Shown here: positions 55,489 to 64,000 of the stretch, in pieces
How positions within the stretch are numbered: position 1 is the first letter of the stretch
Layout of the letters: each line of letters begins with the position of its first letter
Assembly: GCF_003073045.1 (NCBI RefSeq)
Contig: NC_037596.1
Coordinates: 6,777,416 to 6,841,415 of the forward strand
Direction of reading: 5' to 3'
Length of the DNA stretch: 64,000 bases
Origin: Pomacea canaliculata
Lineage: Eukaryota; Mollusca; Gastropoda; Architaenioglossa; Ampullariidae
Made by a program: the position numbers and the translations under genes
Notes under the pieces: model-generated
What the model saw: the letters and a program-made list of their open reading frames with translations, nothing else
What the model was told of the DNA's origin: nothing
Databases searched by the model: none

Positions 55489-58400
55489 ATGGGATTTCAG
55501 ATTATATTATTGCTCGTCTCCTCTCTAATGGCATTAAGTAAGAGTCGTGTGCTTTTATTGCTAGTGTTACTCAATATTTCTTTTTATACGTACTCGCACT
55601 CCAATACTAGTTTCTGAAAAGTGCAGCATTATTGAAATTATTTTTATTTATGTTTACACTTCATTGTCATTGTCCGACATAGATGACATGTTGCGATTTT
55701 GTGTTATGGATAAAAAAGAGGTTTTGAAAGAAGAATGTCATAGCTTGGCAACTGTATGGCAGTGAACTCTAGGTGGTTCAATGTATTAAAAAAAAAAAGC
55801 TGGCTACGCAGGGTGATGGCCAACCTTTTACTTACACTGGGTTTGTTCACTGAAAAGTCAGATACCCATTACCAATGGGTGTGCAGGGAGATTTTTCCGC
55901 CACAGTGCTGACCACGGTGTGTAACAAGAAGCTTCTGCTAAATTGTTGAGTACTACGATCATGTTACCAGTCTCGTCAATACAGCTGCTGAATGAAATTG
56001 TATATTTGTTTTTGGTTATGCAGCATATGTGAAAAAGACATTGATTGAAGCGGCCAGGCACACTTGAAACTTTTTGATTTTACTGCCTTTCTATGGGTTT
56101 GCATATATAGATGTGTATGTGAAGTGTAAATAAATATTATTACATTTTATCCATAAGTACATTCATACTTACAGTCTAGCCTTTAGTGTCTTATTTACAT
56201 CTATTTCATTTGAGAATTTTGTTTGCAGCATGGGGGCTTGGTGTGGATTTAAATTGTCCAATGACCTTCAGAAGTGGCATAAACAACATTACCTGCAAGA
56301 TCAATAAGACAGCCATTGAAAATGCTGATTGTAATTTCAAGCAAAACTCGGTGACATTTGACCTTACAGTGAATTCTGTTCCTCGCACTGTGTGCTATGT
56401 TGCATATGACACTCCAGAAATCTGCACTGGAGACCAACATCAAAAGGGTTGCTTTTGTACTAAACAAGTTGGCGATATTTTTGAGTATGGATTTATTTTC
56501 CAGTACAACAGTTCTGAACACAAACATGGAAGTTTGGAGTGCAAACTTTGCGTTTCACCTAAAACACTTAATGTAACAACCACTGATAGCTGCAAAAACT
56601 TTACAGAAGAGGGTGAGTGAAATTTATATAATTTTGATTCAGCATTCTATCTCTTGTTTGGCATTAATTGACCAGATTAAAATTAAAACGACTGAAAATT
56701 TGATTCAGCTTCTTTTGTCTGATAAAAAGATTTTTAAAACTAATAATAAAAGTGGTATATTTAAAGTTATCAAAATATGTGGCATGCAGATATACAGGAC
56801 ATTACTGCTTTTAGTGAGTTATGACATCAGAGAAATAAGAAGTGCTTGAGCCTTTAAAGAACCTAAGGCAGAGTGCAGTAATTTGGTAGTGTACACAAGC
56901 CTGGATGGAATGGAGAATTGGAGAATATGGAGAAAAGAATTTGTATTATGTTGTTTGCATGTCTGGAGTATGAGTTGAGCTGCATCATTTCAGAATTGTT
57001 GGAGCTTGTTAGTAAGGTACAGAGAACTGCCAGACAAAAGAACATTACACAGGGTGAGGAGTAGGTTGCTGTAGCCTAGAATTCCTAAGAGCAGTACGTC
57101 ATTTACTAGTGGTTTATTGGTTGAGAGCTCAACATGTAGAAAGCGGAGATCAGTCAAGATCAGTATTTCTTATCTCATTTTGCATAAAGTAGAAGTGATC
57201 ATCTACAAGTAACACTGTAGCTACCTTTTTATTTGACAGTGACATACCTCACTGTAGACACTGAGCTTAAATGCAGATAAGAAACATTTCTGAAAAATTT
57301 ATAGTTATTATTAATAATGAGTTAACTGTTTACATAGCTTTTAACTAAACTTAAATTCTACATCTTCAAAACAGTTGTTCATGTTTAACCTGCTGTTTAA
57401 GGGGCCTGGCATGTACTTGGATGCTATGATTGAACAATAGTATCCCTTACTTCTTTTTTTTTCCTTTCCATCACTTCATTGTCTTCATTTTCACAAGCAT
57501 TTTATCATACGATGAGACACTTTTATTATCGTTTGACATTAAACATGGTAAGGTTAACTTCACCTTTCATGTGCCATGCTTTGGCCATGCTTTAAAGTGA
57601 CAGACTGCATGTATGTGTGTATGTTTGTTTAATTGTTTTTTGTTATGTTGACAGGCGAGGAGAATTCTCCTAGTAGCGGGGGACACATTAGCAGAACTGG
57701 ACTAATTGTTGCTTGGATTTCACTGTTCAGGCAGCTACTACTTATGCTCTGTAAGTGATAATTTTCTCTGTGTTGTCATTTACAATCATTAAAAATTCTT
57801 ATGACACATGTAGTTTTTGTTTCTGATTTATCTTTAAAACTTTGAATAAAGAGAAGAGTTATGATAGATTTGATACAGATTTGGGCATTTCAGTTTATTC
57901 ATACCTTTATCTAAAGTTTATTCATAGTGTAATTCCTGATAAGTGAATAGTGGTTCCCAGTCACTTAATCCCCAGACACTTCATCCCCGACATTTAATCC
58001 CCGACACTTCATCCCCTAGACTTTTAATCCCCAAGCACTTAATCCCCAGACACTTAATCCCTAAACTAAATCCTTAACTAAAAAAATTATGAAGTCAGTG
58101 AAAAATTTAATTGAAATTCAAATTCAAATCATGCTTTTAACTTCAACGTCATTTGAACATCTACAACATTAGTTAAAGTTCATATAAGCTAGTAAATTTA
58201 ATGTTCTTCAACAATATATACAGTATATACGTATGCTCGAAGTAGGGTAGAAGTTCCGGCATGCGATCATGTTGTGGCATTGACTCTGCTAGCAATTGGA
58301 AGGAATCAACAATGTCTTCTTCACGTACATAGGCAAGTGCTGGGAGGCATCTGACCATTCCACGTCACTCGTCGTCTTCATCGTCACTTCTCATCGCCAG

Positions 58401-59811
58401 TTCAGTGACTTTGCATAATACCGCTTGACTTCAACGAAAGTAACATCCCGTTACTTTACATGACTAAAAGCGGTCATCGCAGCTTTCTCAAAGTCTGTTA
58501 CTATAGTCTCTGGGGCTACATTAGGCATTAGCTCTCAAACTTCATCCAACAATCTATTATAGGTTGCACTTGATTTATAAGGATTAAGTGTCTGGGGAGT
58601 AAGTGTCGGGGATAAAGTGTCGGGGATTAAGTGTCGGGGATGAAGTGCTTAGGGATTAAAAGTCTAGGGGATGAAGTGCTTAGGGATTAAAAGTCAAGGG
58701 GATGAAGTGTCGGGGATAAAGTGTCGGGGATTAAGTGTCGGGGATGAAGTGCTTAGGGATTAAAAGTCTAGGGGATGAAGTGTCGGGGATGAAGTGCTTA
58801 GGGATTAAAAGTCAAGGGGATGAAGTGTCGGGGATGAAGTGTCGGGGATGAAGTGTCGGGGATTAAGTGTCGGGGATGAAGTGTCTGGGGATTAAGTGAC
58901 TGGACACCGTGAATAGTAGTTTTATTGTTGTTGTGCATTGACATTTTGCCTAACATTTGTTTTTTATTATATAATGTTGGATCTTTTTCTGCTCTTTACA
59001 CCTTTTTACACACTTTTATTTAACTTGCTCTGTTTGCTTGCCTGTCTGTCCATATATGGATTTTAATTTGTAATCAGTTTTCACCCACTTTCTATTGTCC
59101 TAGATGTCGGAAATTTTCACCAGTTATTCAGTTCTGGTGACAAGGCAATATTAAAATATTTCCAGCTGTCCACAAGTAGTAAAATTATTTGGTTTCTAAT
59201 TTTTAGGAACTATAGTTATCTTCCCTAATTCGGCCTACAAGTAGGAAATAAATTAACAAAGAAAATTTAAAAAAAAATATATAACAAAATTCAAAGAGAG
59301 CTAAAAGCTTGAAATAAGGAACACTTTTTAAAACACACTTTTAATTAAAAAATACTAAAAAAGGTAAAATAATCTTTATCATTAGGTGTTAAGATTTTCT
59401 TTAATGCATATAACTTAAAATGCAAAAGTGTGAGAGGCACTCTAGGAACTCAAAATACTCCAAGACCCCTCACACTTTACATTTTCAGTGTAATCTAAGT
59501 TCATCCCTGGGGTATCATCAAAGGGAATTAATGCCAAGGTGGATCGAGAAAGAACTTGATAAACATATAGGAGTTGTCTGGTCATTTCATGCAGAATCTG
59601 TTCGCTACGACTGCATGTAGGCTTTGTGAACCATTGCATTTATCCAGTTGTTAACCCCAACAACCATTTTAGTTGACTGACATAGCCACTTATCTCTTGG
59701 TACTAGTCAAAGGATGCGTGGATGGATGTATGTACCCAAAGTTTGTATAGTTTATGAAGTTATTTTGATCTAAAACCAACATAATCATTATGCCACCTTT
59801 TTTTTTCAGAA
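55489..59811 (+). CDS. G3c: small cysteine-rich, probably GPI-anchored surface protein, family II
   Basis: Four exons: 55489-55537 (signal peptide MGFQIILLLVSSLMAL), 56229-56612 (ectodomain), 57655-57750 (anchor) and 59810 onward, where AA completes a TAA stop split by the last intron (T at 57750). The predicted protein has 176 residues with no internal stop. Cysteines and flanks match G3a (NNITCKINKTAIENADC, GCFCTKQVGD, GSLECKLC), but the loop regions differ: SYMQRS is NFKQNS, KVKSTTST is TVNSVPRT. Intron 2 lacks the LINE found in G3a and G3b, so this is the unoccupied allele of that site. Intron 3 carries a MULE-like element and about 760 bp not seen in the other units. Intact and probably functional; ligand unknown. 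Confidence 0.87.
57951..58908 (-). mobile_element. MULE-like DNA transposon with repetitive subterminal arrays
   Basis: Both ends contain CAGTCACTTAATCCCC in inverted orientation, and the element is flanked by an 8-bp duplication GTGAATAG (57943-57950 and 58909-58916). The ends are arrays of 14-16 bp units of the type GGGGATGAAGTGTC / GGGGATTAAGTGTC (about 58590-58890 right, 57968-58075 left). The minus-strand interior encodes pieces of a MULE transposase: RCLPALAYVREEDIVDSFQ, LLPYFEHTYI and PETIVTDFEKAAMTAF, the last fitting a DDE Asp. Most of the gene is missing. Lies in intron 3 of G3c only. Confidence 0.85.
58917..59705 (+). other. intron segment unique to unit 3
   Basis: G3a and G3b join GTGAATAGTAGTTT...TTGTTGG directly to TACTATTCAGA-like sequence, while G3c has about 760 bp more between these points. 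I saw no terminal repeats. An A-rich patch lies at 59265-59285. It may be ancestral sequence lost from the other copies, or an insertion. Confidence 0.5.
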
Positions 59812-61852
59812 AAAAATCAGGGGAAACTACATCAGAACACAAAACCAACGACTTTATCTAGAGTACTGTCGCCACCTTGTAAGACAATAAGAACACTTCT
59901 TACAACTATAAAGCAGCTTAAACTAGAGTGACCTGGCTGTACTGTTGAAGTCCATCCTTCAGGATACCTTGTCTATCCTTAAGACTCACTTTCTATGGTG
60001 AAAGACATCCTTTGAAAGTATAAACAGACATTTGTAGTCTTGGTTACATTTCAAAATAATAATAATCAGAAAAAAAGAACGTTTCTGTGATAATCTTGAT
60101 ATGTTGTTGTTGTGAAGTTAGAAAACTGTACTTACACCAATGTACAAGCATTGTACAACTTCCTACTCTGTCCATGGAGTCGCATGTTTGCTATAAAACT
60201 TTTATTCCTCTCCTATTCCAAACTCTACTGTTCATCAACATTATTTCAGGGCCCAGACTCATACTCACCTTTTTGTCAAGTCTTTGTTCACATCAGTCTT
60301 AGCTTATCTAGAGTCTAAATGTTTCACCTGATGTAATATGCCCTGTTTATTCAAAGGCTTCTTAGTTTACATAACTAAAAAAAGAATACTCTATATCCTC
60401 TTCCAATATCATTGTCAACTTTCGAATGGTCCTGTTCATCGATCTTGCCATGAGAACCTTCCGTAGTTGCTGACATTGCGTAAAACACCTACTAACAAGC
60501 AGGCAGTGAAGGAAGTCAGATATATTTTGTGGCTAATGAAAATGCTGATTTAATTTTTGTTGTTGTTGTGATTATTTGTGATTAATGTTGTGAAAATAAG
60601 GATTTTATTGCATCATGTAAAAGACCTTCCATCACTCTGCTGCTCAATGGAGATTTAGCCTTACACTTTGTATGGAAAAATACTTTTGACGTCAATGTAC
60701 CTTAAAATTATACTATTGTGAACCGTTTTGAGTTAAAGTTGTGAAATATATTTGCTTTGTGGCAATTATTAAAACAATCTTTATAAAGAAATATTGGTGC
60801 TTTTTTACATTTTTGCATTATGGAAGCAGTTTACAAACTTTTTTCTGCTGAGGTGCTAGAGGGAAAAATCCATGTTGCATGTTGAATTTTTAATTTTTCT
60901 TTTAAAAATGAAATTTTTAATATTAAATAAACATAATTTCTATTTTAAGTATTGTCTTTTATATGTGCTGTTAAACGTATTAATGTTGTGAAATGCTTAA
61001 AAAAATTGATATCACCAATAACACCAAGGGATAGTACTTTGTGAAAAGATATGTTTTCAGTGAACATTTGAATGCAGCCTTGTAGTCCCAGTGCGAATAT
61101 GATGTGGAAGAGATTTCCACTGCTTAGCAGCACAGAGGGAGGACGTCCGTTGTCCGTATGTGACTGTCTTTGTGGGAGGGAGGATAGAATGCGGGAGTCT
61201 GATGAGTAGTGAAGGTTTCGGGCAGGAGAGTGGACAGACAAGATGTCAGTAAAGTAGTGATGTGAGGAACATTCAAAGAATCCATAGCACAGAGTTGAGA
61301 GGTTGTAGTTTATTTTAGCTTGAACTGGTACTTACAGACACCTGAGAATAGCAAGAACAAACTTACCGACTATCTTTTTCTCGGAATTTTATGATCTGCT
61401 AGATTACAGGAACAGAATCAACAGACGCAGTTCTTCTTGGAGTTATTAATATGCCCTTTGACAGCTCGTCTCATCTTGACAGTGTCAACAGATCAGAAGC
61501 GCGCTTCACACTTTATATTTTTTTTCTAGTCCATCTCGCAGCCAACTCACAAAAGAGAAGGCATCTTATACTGGGTCATGCAACGACCTGATGATCAGTA
61601 AGTGTTTTTATAAGAACTCTTGTCTGACCAGTCTTCTCAAACTTGAGTGCAGATGTCCATTTTCGGCGCCAGGGGAAACTGTGTGCGCATGTTTTCACAT
61701 CCTCAGAAACGGTATGCAAACATATATATCACTTAGGATAATTGCGTTTGGTACAGTGACTACCTTTCTTCTTTATTTTAGAATAAGACTTCTAGTATTG
61801 TATCAGCCGCAACGATTTGTATAAGTAAGAAGTCTAAAAGCTCATCTATACC
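59812..61852 (+). other. 3' UTR and downstream of G3c
   Basis: Counterpart of 41307-42765 with extra insertions, among them about 110 bp near 60315-60410 and about 320 bp near 61235-61555, neither recognised. The repeat at 61090-61240 here has a longer 5' body than in units 1 and 2. No gene supported. Confidence 0.5.
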
Positions 61853-61860
61853 TTTTAGGC

Positions 61861-62318
61861 CAGGGGTCTCAAACTCAATTTACCCGGGGGCCACTGGAGG
61901 CAGAGTCTGGATGAGGCTGGGCCGCATCAGGTTTTCCACAAGAAAAGCTCTTACAAAAACATTCCAATGTTATCAAATGTCTTATTTTTTCATCTTATTT
62001 TTGTGTTAAAAAATTAAAATAAATTAACAAATTCATAAGAAAAAATAAATCAATCAGTAATAAATAAATTGAAAATGAAAATATAATAATAATACAGCAG
62101 TGTCACTGGTCAAGATTTATGGCCAACCGCCCGGACCATCCAGAGGACAGTTGACAGAAACTGGAAGTTGCAGACTAAGGAGCGAGAGAGGGGAAGATAT
62201 AACAGTATCAAACTCGATCGGGCCGCACTAACATGAAACTTTGATATTGAGGTGGGGGCCGCAAACTTTTGTCCCGCGGGCCGCAGTTGGCCCGCGGGCA
62301 GCAAGTTTGAGACCCCTG
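61861..62318. mobile_element. hAT-type MITE, distinct family
   Basis: Termini CAGGGGTCTCAAACT and AGTTTGAGACCCCTG are perfect inverted repeats flanked by an 8-bp duplication TTTTAGGC (61853-61860 and 62319-62326). GC-rich subterminal parts and an AT-rich core, with no coding capacity. It interrupts the terminal junction of unit 3. Confidence 0.94.
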
Positions 62319-62339
62319 TTTTAGGCCGTTGGGAAGTGA

Positions 62340-62500
62340 GGTGTTTGATACCTCACTTTTTTCTGTGCTAGATTTGTGAAAACCCATCTTCTCTCCTCAT
62401 CTTCAACCCTTGGGAAGACTGGGTAAAGGTTTTGGCGCCACACGGGTATCGAACCACAGGGTTCGGAAACTTGCCCTCTAACCACTCCGCTTCTAACCAT
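62340..62500 (-). repeat. tRNA-derived SINE
   Basis: On the minus strand, A box TGGTTAGAGGG (62474-62484) and B box GGTTCGATACC (62445-62455) at tRNA spacing, in a head beginning GGTTAGAAGCGGAG. The body runs left towards GTTTTCACAAATCTAGC. Not the same family as the 8.0 kb SINE. Confidence 0.75.
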
Positions 62501-62903
62501 ATACTTTGTCTTTCCAGACTCTTTAAGACATCCAGATATTTGGTGTGCAATCTTCACGTGAATTATTTGACGTCACTGAATGGGTTTTGACCTTTTTTGT
62601 CTGGAAAAGGTAGAAGTGGGCGGTGAGCAAGTTTTCCATGCAGATGTATATTCACACTCACATTCATAACGCACTCTTCACAAAACGTTACAGCGAGCAT
62701 CTCGACTTCTAGCGCGAGAAAACAGATGATGGCGGCCGTGGGATCTAACAGGAGTGTGAGCCTATTCCAGGCTGACTTAGATACTCATGATCGCTGTTGA
62801 TCTAGTTGTATGAAGTCAGTGACTGAATAAGGAAAGTAAAGTATTTTTTATGCTAGGAACTCGTCATCAGTGTCCTAGATGCAGCATTCGCAGCTTAGAA
62901 ACA

Positions 62904-64000
62904 ATGAGATCAACTGCCTTCCAACTGTATGCAGCTGTTTCAATCTTTCTGGCTATGGCGCCGCTAGGTAAGTTAAGGCACTTTAATTACATTTAAACTG
63001 TAAACAGCAGCTGCAATTATTCATACCAGCGATTTACTTTCCATAAAATGCCAGATCAGGTAGCCGCACCCATTGTGACGGATTGACGCTCCAGTGGCAG
63101 TTAACGGGTTCGTTAATTTTACATTCCAGCAGATACTTTCTTATAAGTGTTAATAGCAAAAATTACCAAAATTTAGCTAGGCTAAACGCTGAAAACAAAT
63201 TTTAGTCCACAGAAAACTCCCAGGAACTAAGTGAAAAGAAAGAACAAATTTGATATGCCACGTTGAACGGAAAGAATGTTGGATTTGACAAGGGAGGCAA
63301 TCCGGCTGAAATGCTTTCATAACTCTTGTCCCTGGTATCTTCCCTTGATTTTCTCCTGTCCTTTTCTAAATTCCTTCTCTTCTCTCAAAGAGGTCGTAAT
63401 TTTACAGTTTCATTGAAATTTGGTAGTTTCATATAGACCTATTGTATAGAATTTCCCTTTAATTAATGAATGCTTATAATTTGCTCCAGCAGATTGTAGA
63501 GGGGCTTTAAGAAAAAAGAGAGAAGGTGGTGGGTGGTCCTTCCATCTTGTGGGCACGAATGAAGTACACGCAGCTCTGCGGCAATCTTTCGTCTAAAAAC
63601 TTCAGAATTTGTTATTTTGTCCTTTTGCCTTGTTATAAAAGCAGTTTCAAGAAACCCAGAGGTCCTAAACATGAGTGAATAAACAAACACCAAAAATTTG
63701 CATGAAACAGTGCTACAGTCTGATGAAAAATTGTGCTGGAAGTGGAATATAACCCATTATATGTTTGCTATCTTTGAGATATGAAGGTTGTAATTTTCAA
63801 TGCTTAATTTCTTTAGTCAATTCTGCAGTAAACAACAACAAATAAAAAGGCTTATAATGGAATATTTTATGTAAAACTTCATGTAGCTCTTTTGTTGATG
63901 ATTATGGTATTCAATCGCTTGGTCTTGAGACCTTGAGGGCTTCTCTGCAGTTGTTTGATATGATTTTGTTTTGCTTTATATTTTTCTTGCAGTGATGGCA
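62904..64000 (+). CDS. G4: 5' part of another family II-like gene, cut by the window edge
   Basis: Signal exon 62904-62967 encodes MRSTAFQLYAAVSIFLAMAPL and ends G/GTAAGT in phase 1, exactly like the other family II signal exons. An acceptor TTTTTCTTGCAG ends at 63992 and the next exon begins with eight bases in the window (63993-64000), reading V-M-A in phase 1. The rest is to the right. Family II membership fits by position, strand and exon phase, but the ectodomain is unseen; a family I gene on the plus strand is possible. Confidence 0.6.

Larger units (their letters stand above)
34975..62335. repeat. tandem segmental duplication array (three Ig/family II pair units)
   Basis: Sequence from GAAAATCATGGAGATT at 34977 recurs at 42776 and about 52413, each time running through a family I exon 3, a signal-exon region, a conserved spacer and a family II gene. 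By this phasing the units are about 34975-42765, 42766-52405 and 52406-62335, differing in length because of insertions. Exons and spacers match closely over long stretches. The third unit ends where a hAT element interrupts the shared TTTTAGG...CGTTGGGAAGTGAG junction. Confidence 0.9.

Noticed and set aside
58590-58890. Regular array of short repeats, first considered as a minisatellite or CRISPR-like array
   Set aside because: The units abut without spacers, recur inverted at the other end, and lie within a target-site duplication, so they are transposon ends.
62321-62557. Overlapping minus-strand frames of 60-78 residues
   Set aside because: They are readings through the tRNA-derived SINE.

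Overview
The window is eukaryotic, AT-rich and intron-rich. The best guess is a lophotrochozoan, most likely a gastropod mollusc. The case rests on three-Ig-domain surface proteins that resemble the Ig halves of gastropod immune recognition proteins, and on the transposon mix: RTE-like, Rex1-like and L2/CR1-like LINEs, hAT and pogo MITEs, and tRNA-derived SINEs. The species is inferred, not shown. No prokaryotic genes, rRNA, CRISPR array or clear virus-like element was recognised.

Two multigene families are interleaved. Family I, on the minus strand, encodes secreted or membrane proteins with a signal peptide and three Ig-like domains in the order: exon 1 signal, exon 2 domain 1, exons 3+4 domain 2, exon 5 domain 3. 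Three copies are intact as far as they can be followed: IgA (0.7-3.4 kb, runs off the left edge), IgB (25.7-29.2 kb) and IgC (33.3-36.5 kb). Two relics (42.8-45.1 and 52.4-54.0 kb) keep only exon 3 and a dead signal exon. Family II, on the plus strand, encodes small proteins of about 163-177 residues: a signal peptide, one cysteine-rich domain in a single exon, and a C-terminal hydrophobic tail like a GPI-anchor signal. Members are G1 (10.6-14.3 kb), G2 (17.1-21.3 kb), G3a (38.0-41.3 kb), G3b (47.5-51 kb, damaged or badly sequenced), G3c (55.5-59.8 kb) and G4 (62.9 kb, runs off the right edge).

From about 35 to 62 kb the locus is a tandem array in which a family I gene or relic stands head-to-head with a family II gene, with about 1.5-2.5 kb between their start exons. 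Indels and insertions shared between copies support a stepwise history: an ancestral pair was duplicated, then a unit of about 9.5 kb running from a family II gene to the next family I relic was duplicated again. Later DNA transposons (two pogo-like, one MULE-like, one hAT-like) mark single copies.

The rest is introns and intergenic DNA with fragmentary LINEs, SINEs, MITEs and microsatellites. The likely biology is a fast-evolving cell-surface recognition locus (innate immune or self/non-self), with multi-Ig receptors and small anchored partners kept as divergent pairs. That function is inference. All exon models come from reading splice sites, reading phase and paralog alignment by eye.
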